Source: Rhodobacteraceae bacterium HTCC2083
Lineage (GTDB): Bacteria; Pseudomonadota; Alphaproteobacteria; Rhodobacterales; Rhodobacteraceae
Reading direction: 5' to 3'
Length of the DNA stretch: 64,000 bases
Assembly: GCA_000156115.1 (NCBI GenBank)
Contig: DS995276.1
Location: forward strand, 1,005,523 to 1,069,522
The notes under the pieces are model-generated. The model was not told the DNA's origin. It worked only from the letters and a program-made list of their open reading frames with translations, and made no database searches. Position numbers and translations under genes: made by a program. Position 1 is the first letter of the stretch. Each line of letters opens with the position of its first letter. Shown here piece after piece: positions 53,120 through 62,341 of the stretch.

Positions 53120-54478
53120 ATGCCAAGTATAGCCCGACACATATATGCTGCTATGTTGTCATGCATGACGTTGTTACTCGCAGGATGCGATAGCACACAT
53201 GTCGATGCTGCACGTACCGAGCTTGATGAAGTCTATGTCGCTCTCTCTAATGGACCTACCCCAGATCCTGGAACAGCATTTGGACCGACCGAATTGCTTG
53301 AATCGGCCTATCTTCGTGGCCCTGACTTTTTGCAAATCAAGCTGGATCGAACCAAAGCGCGTCTTGATCTAGATGCGCGCAAGTCCCAACGCAATCCACG
53401 TTTCTTGTCGACTCTTCGCCAACAAAGCACACTCAATCGCGACAGAGCGGTAGTGTCAGGTCTTGAAGCTTCCATAGCACTTGATTGGGATCTAGCCACA
53501 GCTCTGATTTACACGGACAAGGAAACACTACAGATTGCAGAGGACTATCTGCCGGTGCAGGCCGAACTGGCGCGCCTCGAGGCTACCGGAAAGCTCCTCC
53601 AAGCCTATTTTAGACATGAAGAAGCAATTATCTCAAACGATCAAGTAACCATGCGCAGGACTGCGGCACAGTGCAAACGTGATGAAGCCAAAGTTGAGTT
53701 TGAATTAGGTAATATCAGCAAATTGGCTTTTAACGAACTGGCGCAAGTCAGCGCCTCGCTTGTACAACAAAGTAAATTCGCAAAACGTAACATCGCCTCT
53801 TCCCGCCGCGACCTTTTGTATCTCGCAGGAGTTGCTGACAGCGCAAAGATTCGTTCAGGGCGCGATCCATCTGCTAGCCTGCCCGCTTTGCCCAAACCAC
53901 TGACACGAAACCTTTGCTATACGCGCTCCGGCAATGCGCTTCGCGATGGGCTGTTATTGAAGGGCGCTCAGGGCGCGCTCAGAGTGGCGCGTCTACAAAG
54001 GTTTGGCTCATTCGACATACAGCTACCAACTGCGATCTCGCCTGGCACAGGGCTGAATTTGAATACCCTTGTGTCGGTTTTGATCCCAATTGTCGACCAG
54101 AATGACGGACAGCGCCGAGTACAGCGCGCACGAGAAGCTTTATTGGCGATAGCACTTGCGTCAGAGCGCAATCAGCGCAGCTTTGACGTACGATTGTCTC
54201 AGTTGGAGTTTGCCCAAGCTCAAGCTGCCACGAGACTAAGTGAGGCGCGCTCAGCGGCAAGCAAAGTTAAGGACACTGCGTCCCAGACCTGCCAGGCCAA
54301 AGCGGAAACGTCTGAAACACAATTGGCACTACGTCGAGCGCGCCTCGAGCTCCAAAAAGTACAATCAGGGCTAGCCTTACTATGCGCGCAAACCGACGCG
54401 AACCTTACTCGCGCGCTGGACCCTGCCCTCGCGCTACAAACTGCAGCCCCAGATTTCAAACAAGGACTATTTAAATGA
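53120..54478 (+). CDS. TolC-like outer-membrane efflux lipoprotein
   Basis: A 452-residue protein with lipobox L-L-A-G-C (Cys23) and two helical coiled-coil repeats rich in Ala, Leu, Arg and Gln, as in the OMF (TolC/NodT) family. It follows the adaptor gene by 7 bp and overlaps the next gene by four bases. It should supply the outer-membrane duct for the divergently encoded MacAB-like pump. Similarity is structural rather than by sharp motifs. Confidence 0.75.
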   Translation: MPSIARHIYAAMLSCMTLLLAGCDSTHVDAARTELDEVYVALSNGPTPDPGTAFGPTELLESAYLRGPDFLQIKLDRTKARLDLDARKSQRNPRFLSTLRQQSTLNRDRAVVSGLEASIALDWDLATALIYTDKETLQIAEDYLPVQAELARLEATGKLLQAYFRHEEAIISNDQVTMRRTAAQCKRDEAKVEFELGNISKLAFNELAQVSASLVQQSKFAKRNIASSRRDLLYLAGVADSAKIRSGRDPSASLPALPKPLTRNLCYTRSGNALRDGLLLKGAQGALRVARLQRFGSFDIQLPTAISPGTGLNLNTLVSVLIPIVDQNDGQRRVQRAREALLAIALASERNQRSFDVRLSQLEFAQAQAATRLSEARSAASKVKDTASQTCQAKAETSETQLALRRARLELQKVQSGLALLCAQTDANLTRALDPALALQTAAPDFKQGLFK

Positions 54479-55437
54479 ACTATGCGATTATACAAGTGTT
54501 TGGTGCGCTCGTGCTATGTCTTTGTGCGCTGGCAGCTGAAGCCCAAACAGGAACGCCGTCCGGCAGCGCAAAAGTCAAAGCTGATCCAGAAACTCTACGC
54601 GAGGCGCTTGCCGATGAAAAATGGTTCCAAAACGAGACAGAATGGGCTTCGTTGGAGTTAAATATTCCGTTGTCCCAATTGATTAAACCCTCAAGTGCAG
54701 CTGAAACTCCGTTGCAAGCGAGCATTTTGAACCGGACGTTGGAAGAGTTTACTGGCACCGTTTTTCAACTCGGACACAAGCAAGTCGAATATGTAAGCAC
54801 TGAAGGCGATCAAGACGTTTATGTTCTTTCTAAGAAGGACGTGGAGTCCAGCGACGAAGTCAACCTCTCCAAAGGCATACGCGCCACCTCCTGTTCGGTA
54901 ATGTCGCTCAACGAATTAACAGACGGCATCGCGCACGCATTCCAGTTTTCCCAGAACAAAGGAGAAGGCTATTCGCTGTCGTTTGTTATTTACGACTATA
55001 AAGGTCCAGGTGAGTATGTGTTTAACAGCAATACCAAAAGCTACGTCAAATACTTGCCAAACGCGATAGGCGCTGCAGTGATGGCCACACGCGCGCTAGA
55101 AGACGCAGGCAGCGCACTGAGCCAATTTTCTTCATCCAATTTCGGAGCTAAATTAACCGTCCGGGAATTGCCGGACAAATCGTTATTTGGCCGCTTTAGC
55201 GTGATGGCGGCTGGTACTGCAGATCCAATTGCTGTTTCCAAAGGAGCGCGGGACAAATTTTCTGCCACTCCGATCTCCGGAGTATTTCGAACAGCATCAC
55301 TTGCCGAACCCGTCGTGATCAAATTCAAGCCTTTGACTTTGATACAGACTACGGAAGATGCCATGGAGCCGATCGTCCCAAAACCTGCCACTGGCGTCAA
55401 AGTACTGGCTCGGACAGATTGTCCACCAATTGAGTAG
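54475..55437 (+). CDS. exported protein of unknown function, linked to the exporter
   Basis: A 320-residue protein with an N-terminal signal (hydrophobic residues 5-21, A-A-E-A-Q cleavage region). The mature part has few cysteines and mixed strands and helices, with no family that I recognise. The start overlaps the TolC-like gene stop (ATGA), so it is translationally coupled. Being last in the adaptor-duct operon it may be a periplasmic helper or the exported cargo. A hairpin terminator follows at 55598. Confidence 0.75.
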   Translation: MNYAIIQVFGALVLCLCALAAEAQTGTPSGSAKVKADPETLREALADEKWFQNETEWASLELNIPLSQLIKPSSAAETPLQASILNRTLEEFTGTVFQLGHKQVEYVSTEGDQDVYVLSKKDVESSDEVNLSKGIRATSCSVMSLNELTDGIAHAFQFSQNKGEGYSLSFVIYDYKGPGEYVFNSNTKSYVKYLPNAIGAAVMATRALEDAGSALSQFSSSNFGAKLTVRELPDKSLFGRFSVMAAGTADPIAVSKGARDKFSATPISGVFRTASLAEPVVIKFKPLTLIQTTEDAMEPIVPKPATGVKVLARTDCPPIE

Positions 55438-55597
55438 CCCAGAATTCAATTTGAAGACTGCCATGCCCAACGAAACCTGCGACACCGCTTCGTTGTTCTG
55501 ACGGCTTTTCCACTTTATTGGACACAAGATCTACTCGATATCGCTTGGCTGGTTTATCCTATTCTGGCGTTGCGTATTAGTAACACCTGGTCACGGC

Positions 55598-55622
55598 CGA
55601 CCTACCGATATCGGTCGTTTTT
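55598..55622 (+). terminator. hairpin terminator downstream of the exporter operon
   Basis: CGACC and GGTCG pair around a TACCGATATC loop, and five T follow at once. The inner ACCGATATCGGT is also a perfect 12-bp palindrome. It lies 160 bp after the stop at 55437 and ahead of the resolvase fragment. Confidence 0.6.
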
Positions 55623-55722
55623 GAGCTCTCCGCCCTACTCTCGCATTTTAGGGACTTTAGAGGGCTCAAAAACCCGGTTCATAATCTTTTGTGTTTTGAA
55701 CCGTTTTTGATACCATGAGAAT

Positions 55723-55950
55723 ATGATTATTGGATATGCACGTGTCTCGACCGAGGACCAGCACCTCGACGCTCAAATAACCGCTTTGAAAGAGGCCGGC
55801 GCTGAGCGTATTTTTGCGGACAAGATCAGTGGATCCAAACGGTCCCGTCCCGAGCTCGATCGTATGCTAGACCAACTCAGACACAATGTGTTTTCCAAAC
55901 TCTTGGACTGGGTTGGATACGAGTTGATGGAGTTGTCTCAGGTAGCATAA
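55723..55950 (+). pseudogene. serine resolvase, N-terminal fragment
   Basis: It opens I-I-G-Y-A-R-V-S-T-E-D-Q with catalytic Ser9 and continues through A-D-K-I-S-G-S and R-P-E-L-D-R-M-L, the Tn3-type resolvase start. After about residue 54 it runs into unrelated codons and stops at residue 75; a full protein has about 185-200. Just upstream (55675-55712) an inverted repeat AACCCGGTTCA / TGAACCGTT may be part of a res site or transposon end. Confidence 0.85.
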
Positions 55951-56776
55951 CAGATTGCTTTATTTGGACTTTTCGCCGAGTTGGTTTTGCATGTTGTCGC
56001 ACGTGGTTGGTTTCGGTTGTACTCCGCTCCCCTACTAATCCCCTACTAGTGACCCCACCCCGTCGACGGGAGTCGAGACAGGCCGCGCGTCAGCCGCTCC
56101 CGTTCCGACGGAGTTGGCGAGTAACTTCGAGCGGTCTGATTTCCGCAAAACGGAATTTAACTGTAGTTCAATTTATTCGCAGTAGGGGCGGGAAGCGGAA
56201 GTTCGCTGCGATTGCGAGTTGCCAGTGAATCAACGGCGCAAGCCGACATTCAAACAGTCACGGATCAGGAGTTTGTGCTGCGGTGCGGAAGGCAGCTCTG
56301 AGCCCAAATTACCGATTTTCTGCATCGCAGCCAAAGTCTGGTTTCGGAAAACACACAAAATGGCTCCCAAAATTACGGCCCATTGCTGCCGTTCACCTCA
56401 CCTCGGTTATGCTGCGGTGCGGCCCGTCAGACCGGACCTTCGCCGCAACTGCAAAGAACTTAGATGGCCGAACTCACAGTCTGCGGACAAACCTGCCGTT
56501 CGCTGCAAATGCACGTCGATTCATTCTTAAGCCTCCCGTAAATACCGATAGCTCCGAGAAGAGACTTAACAACCTTGGCGGGCGAAATTTGAAGCTGTGG
56601 GCTGCGTTCTTGGAATAGTTTCAATTGTCTCGAAGAAGGATTCAGCAAACGCCTGACGGACCAACCCGCCCGACAGCAAAAAAACGATGAAATGGCTATC
56701 AATGTGACATACCATCGATGACGAAACTGCTTCGGTCGTGAAATGTGTATGTGCATCGCCGGTTACAGGTGTCCTT
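55951..56776. other. 826-bp non-coding stretch with degenerate repeats
   Basis: No intact gene. Words such as GCTGCGGTGCGG (56277 and 56411), GAGCCCA and AGCGGACCTTCGCCGC-like stretches recur and resemble the non-coding repeats after the integrases at 19683 and 33583. Palindromic GC-rich sequence lies near 56045-56110. Confidence 0.6.
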
Positions 56777-58039
56777 TTAGCGGAAGCCGACCTGTACTTT
56801 CAGATGGTCGTCCTGCCGGATGTTCCTAAAGACGAAGATCTCCTGTCCGGGAAGATCAAACGACCATCCATCTACCTCAATCTCAATGGACGCAGGTTCA
56901 CGGAATTTTTTGTCTTTCATGGGCCATGCTCGGTACGCAGAGGTGTCGTAGTATCCTTTGAAACGGATTTCACCGCGGCTATAGACTCCTTTCATCTCGC
57001 CCATGTAAGCACTTCTGCCGCGCCCATTGACCGTCACGCCAAAACCCCAAGTTTTGTTCAAATAAAGTTCTGGGGCATTATGCCCGCAGCGCCCGCGACG
57101 GATTTGCAGAGGAATATCTTCCCATACTTTGTTGGCTACCGGAAGGCCGTAGCCAACGAGAAGCGTTGCGCCCGAAAGCACCAAGTGCCCGTCACCTGCT
57201 GATGTCAGAGGGGCGTCAATTTCGCCCGCGGTAGCACCGTCAGGAAAATTGGTTATTCCCTCAGTCAGAAAAAGGACGTTCAGCACGCCGAATTGATAGG
57301 TGCCGCGACTGCGCGCGACGGTGGTTGAATAGGTATAGCCGGTGGGCCTGTATGTGCTGTCTCCCATTACATGACCTGGTTTGGGATGTAGCAGTAAGCC
57401 GTCAAATAGAGACTGGAGCGGATGTGAATTACCTTGGAGTTTTAGTTCATCACCGATGAGAAGCGCGAGGTCCTTTGCGATCGAATCGCCAACCGTTAGT
57501 TCGACGTCTCGGCTCAATGTCACCTCTGTCGCGACGATGGCGCTGAAGTCTGCAAAGATTGCTGCTGCGTTAAGATCGTTTGGGTTCCAGCCCTTATGGC
57601 GAATCTTGCTGACATCCACGGTTGCCGTGATAGTCAGATCATCAACCTTGAGCTTGGCGAGCTTGGGCGTTTCTTCATCACCGTAGCTAATTTCGAAGTA
57701 TCGGATTGTCCCACCTATGATCGGAATTATCAGCCGACAGCCGTTGATGACATCGGTATCGAAGTCGACTTGTGGCACACCCAATTCCTCGATCTGGACT
57801 TCCCAGTAATGGTCCTTTGCCGTCAGCTTCCAAGGCTTGTCGAGGTCTTTTCGCCGTCGATTGTGCAAAGTGCGCAATTGCCGGTTCAGTAATCCGTCTG
57901 ACAGGGCAAGGACGAGGCGGTAGCCAGAAAAGTCAGTCAGGCCAATCTCGGCGACACCATTGGCGACCGAATCCGCGATTTTTTTCGCTGCATTGGCGAT
58001 ATCATCCGCAATCTTGTTGAACATATCAGCAAAATTCAT
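56777..58039 (-). CDS. TULIP/P47-like protein, third gene of a toxin-like operon
   Basis: A 420-residue protein with an N-terminal amphipathic helical stretch (1-32) not seen in its paralogue at 60570. Shared blocks are D-F-S-G-Y-R-L-V-L-A-L-S-D near 35-47, V-D-F-D-T-D-V-I-N-G-C-R-L near 92-104, and a D-D-L-T-I-T-A-T-V-D-V-S-K-I segment near 142-155. The strand-rich make-up and the pattern of an opening L-A-x-S segment followed by a polar P-I-I-G-G-T stretch recall the clostridial P47/OrfX TULIP proteins. That link is from memory and untested. GAGGA lies before the ATG, 3 bp after the preceding stop. No signal peptide is seen. Confidence 0.6.
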   Translation of the reverse strand: MNFADMFNKIADDIANAAKKIADSVANGVAEIGLTDFSGYRLVLALSDGLLNRQLRTLHNRRRKDLDKPWKLTAKDHYWEVQIEELGVPQVDFDTDVINGCRLIIPIIGGTIRYFEISYGDEETPKLAKLKVDDLTITATVDVSKIRHKGWNPNDLNAAAIFADFSAIVATEVTLSRDVELTVGDSIAKDLALLIGDELKLQGNSHPLQSLFDGLLLHPKPGHVMGDSTYRPTGYTYSTTVARSRGTYQFGVLNVLFLTEGITNFPDGATAGEIDAPLTSAGDGHLVLSGATLLVGYGLPVANKVWEDIPLQIRRGRCGHNAPELYLNKTWGFGVTVNGRGRSAYMGEMKGVYSRGEIRFKGYYDTSAYRAWPMKDKKFREPASIEIEVDGWSFDLPGQEIFVFRNIRQDDHLKVQVGFR

Positions 58040-58042
58040 CCG

Positions 58043-60559
58043 CTATTCCTCATCGATAACTGGAGACCATTTACCGAAAAGATGAAATTCCAACCCTGTC
58101 AGCTTATCCAAAGCCAAATCCTCGGCTTTGTTCTCGATTGTAATCGTCCATGTTGTGAATGGCGTCGGGTGAAAATAGTCAAATCCCTTCGCTGCGCGCG
58201 CATCTGATATTGGATCATCGCGATCGTCGTTCACGCGATAGGCAAAGGTATGCTCGGCGGTGTCAGCGATATACGCATAAGGACCACGGCTGCGATAACT
58301 GTCCATAAAGTGGCCGTTGGTATTGATAGCGATTTTGACCACCAGGTCTTTGTCAGGAACGGCTTCTGGGTTGAGATATACGCGCTCTCCGATCAGGCGT
58401 ACCCGTTCATAATGGCCCGCAGGATGACCGGGACCTGGATCTTCCTCAAGCTGAAACACTGCGTTATCCGGTGTTACGGTAAAACTGGCTTTCCGGTCGC
58501 GCGCCAGCGAAGCCAAAACGCGGGGATCGTCGATATGTATCCGTGCATGCATTGGTTCTGGCGAGGGCAAAAACTGTTCCAATTTTTGCAACCGAAGCTT
58601 TGAGAGGTTTATGAGTTTGATCTTCAGCGCCGCTGCACTGTCCGAAAGGAAAGGGACGCACTCTTTGGGGATATCCGGCTCGACCGCCCAATACCGATAG
58701 GCCGCTGCATGAGCGTCCATATAAACAAGAACCTGTCCTTTGACCCGAAGAAGATCTTGATAGAGCAACACCTTAGCAGATTGGAGTGCGGCACTGTTTT
58801 CGCGGGCATCCTTGCTGATGGTTTCCAGTCGTGCGGCCATGTCTTTTTCTGTCGCAGCATCCAAGGATAGCTTAAGCAGTTTTTGTTGCGCCGCGATAAG
58901 CGCCTGACGGTTTGCGGTCACGGCGGTACCGTAGATGGAAAGATGGCGCAAAGCTGTCAGATAATCATCCGAACCATCAATTTCAGAAAGCGGCTTCAGA
59001 ATATCTTCAGCCGTCTCTCGAAATACTTGCCAATAGGCCACGTCCATAACCTCGCCAGACGCCACATCTGGTCGTGAAAGACCATCGCCTAGCTTGCTCG
59101 CCTCGGGTCCGATCTTGCGGAAATCCCCGACGGCATCCTTGGTTTTCTTGAGCGCGTCCAGAACGTCTTTCAGCTTGCTGATCATCGCGGCAATCTTCTT
59201 GATCGTCTCGATCAATTTCTTGATTTTGGACGCTTCTTTGGCCGCTGTTTCAACTGCTTTAACGCCTCCCTCAACGCCGGCCACCGCCGCCTCATCGCCT
59301 GCGGCCATCGCACCCAGTGATGCGCCGACCTCGAACGCGGCTTCTGCAATGGCGAATGTCGCATCGGACTTTTTCTTGGCCTTGTAATCGTCGATGCCGC
59401 CATGGAACTTCAGTATCGCTTGGTCAAGTTCCCCCTCTAGCCGGGTGATATCTTCGACCTTTTCCGCGTTCTGGTCGAGAAGCCTTTGGTTTTCTTGAAC
59501 CGCTTGCTGGGCATCCGCAATCAGTTGATCAGAAACCGCGCCGCGATCTTCGAAATTGGCACCGGTTGCCTTGATGTAGGCACCGACCGGCTCTGACAGA
59601 ATGAGCGCTTTGGTCGCGTCGTCAAATTTGGTCTCGTAGTCGGTCGTGACGTCTTCGAGCTGTGCAACAAGATCATGGTAGAGTTCCGCTTTGAGCATAG
59701 GGACATAAGAAATAGTCGCGGCTTGCCCGCGCACGATCCCGGCCATGTTTGCTGAACTCAGCGAAAGCTGGTGCATGGTCGGGTCTGCACCAGTTGCTGC
59801 GATGCGATGCACCCAAGTGAGTATATCCGCAGCAAGCACCTGCCGCTCTGACAGTGTGCCCGTTGGCGAAAGATCGTTTCCCGTGGCCGCGAGACTGCGG
59901 CGATCATGTCCCAGCACGGAGCCGACATTGAAAGAAGACATGAGGGTCCAATAAAGGTCGTCCCCCGCAGCAACACCACCGCCGGGTAGGTCATCAAGCG
60001 CAGTCAATGCATTCGTGGCGCCATCAAAGCGGGTCCAATTGCCGCCACTCTCAGGGCCAATCACATCGTGAAAAGTTGCGAAGTTTTCATCTTCGAAACC
60101 GATTTTGATGTCGCCAGTTACGTCCCCGGCGCAAATTTCCACCACGACATCCCGTCGGTAACTGACAAACAGCGCGCTACCGTCCATAACCTCGATGCTG
60201 CGCGCCGTTAGTCGCAGGACCTGGCTTTCCGAAAATCCAAGCCCGAAAGAAAAGGCATCGTACCGATCGTCGTGCACCACAGTTGGAAACAGGATCACAT
60301 CGGCGATAAGTTCGAGTTCTTGCCATGCGCCAAGCTTTTCCATACAGGCAAGAACATCGGTCATATCGACAATTAGGCTGCGCAAGACATATTTGCCCGG
60401 GGCTTCTTCGACCGGTTCAGGGAGGGAGCCAGCCGGATTAGCTGGCCACCCCCCGTCCGTCTCGCTACCGTTTGATGGAATGAAAAAACCATCTTGCATG
60501 GGACCATAAAGGTCCATCCAAGTGCGGCGCGCGTCTTGGTAGCGACCCATCTTTGTCAT
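58043..60559 (-). CDS. large helical protein with TcA-like C-terminus, toxin-like
   Basis: An 838-residue protein without signal peptide. The N-terminal 300 residues are of mixed structure. A long heptad-type coiled coil spans about 340-395, an Ala/Gly-rich hydrophobic stretch 398-440 (A-F-E-V-G-A-S-L-G-A-M-A-A), and further long helices 440-480 and 530-625. The C-terminal part (670-838) is strand-rich with P-A-G-H-Y-E-R-V-R-L-I and a final D-K-L-T-G-L-E-F-H-L. These recall the P-G-H-Y-x-R-R-I-K and closing D-I-x-D-V-x-L-H segments of Tc-toxin TcA subunits. Helix, hydrophobic hairpin and helix is also the plan of alpha-pore-forming toxins. AGGAG lies before ATG 60559. The function is inferred. 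Confidence 0.6.
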   Translation of the reverse strand: MTKMGRYQDARRTWMDLYGPMQDGFFIPSNGSETDGGWPANPAGSLPEPVEEAPGKYVLRSLIVDMTDVLACMEKLGAWQELELIADVILFPTVVHDDRYDAFSFGLGFSESQVLRLTARSIEVMDGSALFVSYRRDVVVEICAGDVTGDIKIGFEDENFATFHDVIGPESGGNWTRFDGATNALTALDDLPGGGVAAGDDLYWTLMSSFNVGSVLGHDRRSLAATGNDLSPTGTLSERQVLAADILTWVHRIAATGADPTMHQLSLSSANMAGIVRGQAATISYVPMLKAELYHDLVAQLEDVTTDYETKFDDATKALILSEPVGAYIKATGANFEDRGAVSDQLIADAQQAVQENQRLLDQNAEKVEDITRLEGELDQAILKFHGGIDDYKAKKKSDATFAIAEAAFEVGASLGAMAAGDEAAVAGVEGGVKAVETAAKEASKIKKLIETIKKIAAMISKLKDVLDALKKTKDAVGDFRKIGPEASKLGDGLSRPDVASGEVMDVAYWQVFRETAEDILKPLSEIDGSDDYLTALRHLSIYGTAVTANRQALIAAQQKLLKLSLDAATEKDMAARLETISKDARENSAALQSAKVLLYQDLLRVKGQVLVYMDAHAAAYRYWAVEPDIPKECVPFLSDSAAALKIKLINLSKLRLQKLEQFLPSPEPMHARIHIDDPRVLASLARDRKASFTVTPDNAVFQLEEDPGPGHPAGHYERVRLIGERVYLNPEAVPDKDLVVKIAINTNGHFMDSYRSRGPYAYIADTAEHTFAYRVNDDRDDPISDARAAKGFDYFHPTPFTTWTITIENKAEDLALDKLTGLEFHLFGKWSPVIDEE

Positions 60560-60569
60560 GTCACCGCTC

Positions 60570-61985
60570 CTATTTGTATGTGGCGCTTACATAAAGGTGG
60601 CGGTCCAGATGGGCTGACACGTACTGTAGAACTGATTTGCCCGGCAAAATGAAATTCCCAAGTGACGGGGTGATGTGACTCAAGATATCGTTGTTTATTG
60701 AATGCATCGACTTCTTGCCTTTCATCGACGTGCCAAGGCGGCCAATTTCATCGATCCCAATCGAAAAAATGTCGCCAGCAATGCGGGCAGCAAGATTGGT
60801 GTCAGTCGTCGCAATATGCGGTTTATCTGCTTTCGGAATCGCAGTCAGTTTTCCGTTCTGCATGACCAGTTGGATCGTTTGGGTCCCACTCACCTCAACA
60901 TGAATGTCCGCGGACCAATGATAGACAGAAGACGTCCAATTGTAGTCAACTGTGATCAGATCATTCTTGATCGTCGCAACTAGCTTTTTGAGGGTGGCGC
61001 TGCGGTCATGCCCATCTAGCGTCACGCCGAAGTCGAAGCTACCAATAAAGCCAAGCTTGGATGGGACTGACCCGGTTCCGTGTCGCTCCAAACTGAGATC
61101 AACACCGACCCAGTTAGACATGAGTGCGGGTTTGACGAAGTGCTCTAAAATCGTTGCGTCAGAGATGACAAGGGTCGCCTTGTCATCGCCATGGAGCAAG
61201 CAGTGATCGAAGACGCCTGCACCGTTGGAATGTCGGATATCGGGCATCGATTTGTTGCAAAGCAGAAAGTTTACAGCACCCTTTTGGTTGCCGTCCTCGT
61301 CGCTGTTAACGGTCGTCGAAAATCCTGATGCGGTCGCAGCCAGCGGGCCAGTGGTCTCTTTGACGTTTCTTGGCAAACGTGCCGCGCCAAACAAGAGCTG
61401 GTTAGGGTGCTCCACTGCAAGGGCCTTAATTTTGTCGTGAAGAAGCGTTTCCAGACTCGCTTTAGTCGTGCCCGAGATGTCAAACTGAAGATTATTTCCG
61501 ACCGTAACCTCAACTGCCTTGATCGTGGTCATATCCATGAAAAGTGCTTGTGCGGAAAAATCTTTATCGCTCCACTCTTTGTTTTCGATCTTGCTGATGG
61601 TTGCCGTGACAGTAAGCTCGAGGCCGTCGAGCGGGATCGTGGTTGGCACGACTTTTATGTCGGCAGGGTCAGGCATTCCGTCAGTATCAGGCATGACCAT
61701 CTTAAAGGTCGTGAATTGCCCAGATTGAATGGTCATTCGCAGAACGCAGCCATTCTTTGTGTTGGTCTTAAAATCAATGTGGGGCGCTGATACTGCGTCA
61801 ACATCAAGCTCCCATCCCTTTCCCTTAAGGGCCTTCCATGGCATATGCGGAAAGGTTTCAGGTCCGTTGGACGCGTTGCCATAGATTTCCGCAAACTTTC
61901 GATTGATTTCATCTTCCGAGACGGCGAGCACCATCGGAAAGCCCGCCAGATCGGTTAGAGCCGTCGCACTATTATTATTTGTCAT
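60570..61985 (-). CDS. TULIP/P47-like protein, first gene of a toxin-like operon
   Basis: A 471-residue paralogue of the protein at 56777. Shared positions are D-L-A-G-F-P-M-V-L-A-V-S-E-D-E-I-N near 12-28, I-D-F-K-T-N-T-K-N-G-C-V-L near 70-82 and L-E-L-T-V-T-A-T-I-S-K-I near 120-131. It lacks the N-terminal helical extension of its relative and has a longer C-terminus. No signal peptide or membrane segment is seen. The next gene starts 10 bp on. P47-like proteins accompany botulinum and insecticidal toxin genes in clostridia; the match here is by pattern only. Confidence 0.6.
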   Translation of the reverse strand: MTNNNSATALTDLAGFPMVLAVSEDEINRKFAEIYGNASNGPETFPHMPWKALKGKGWELDVDAVSAPHIDFKTNTKNGCVLRMTIQSGQFTTFKMVMPDTDGMPDPADIKVVPTTIPLDGLELTVTATISKIENKEWSDKDFSAQALFMDMTTIKAVEVTVGNNLQFDISGTTKASLETLLHDKIKALAVEHPNQLLFGAARLPRNVKETTGPLAATASGFSTTVNSDEDGNQKGAVNFLLCNKSMPDIRHSNGAGVFDHCLLHGDDKATLVISDATILEHFVKPALMSNWVGVDLSLERHGTGSVPSKLGFIGSFDFGVTLDGHDRSATLKKLVATIKNDLITVDYNWTSSVYHWSADIHVEVSGTQTIQLVMQNGKLTAIPKADKPHIATTDTNLAARIAGDIFSIGIDEIGRLGTSMKGKKSMHSINNDILSHITPSLGNFILPGKSVLQYVSAHLDRHLYVSATYK

Positions 61986-62341
61986 AAATTTTCCCTAGTT
62001 ATTACAGCACCGTAGCCATGCCATAGTCGACATGTCCAACACTTTGTACAGCTCTCTCGGATCATTGGGGTTGGGCGGTAGAAAAGGAAATCGCCCAGTG
62101 GAAGAGGTTGGGGGTATCAATCATCCAAGCATTCGTTTGTTGCTGAATCACAGCTAACACATAAAGATTCACAATAACACTCTTTAGTGACGTTTTAATA
62201 TACTAAAGCACTGTATTAGTATCTAAAGTATATAACGCTAGTTCCCATCGGTATGCTCGTTTGGGGCTGCACTAGCACTCACACTGTCGCTAGCTGCATC
62301 AGCCGTACAAGCATAGGACACCAACTGTGATGACTGGATGG
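61986..62341. other. 356-bp upstream region of the toxin-like operon
   Basis: No gene that I can support. The AT-rich part at about 62160-62240 is a likely promoter zone. Near 62255-62320 one plus-strand frame looks like a signal peptide (A-A-L-A-L-T-L-S-L-A-A-S-A-V-Q-A) but has no start codon and a stop right after. Confidence 0.5.

Noticed and set aside
62255-62320. signal-peptide-like frame before IS3 copy 2
   Set aside because: There is no start codon, a stop follows at once, and nothing continues beyond the IS.
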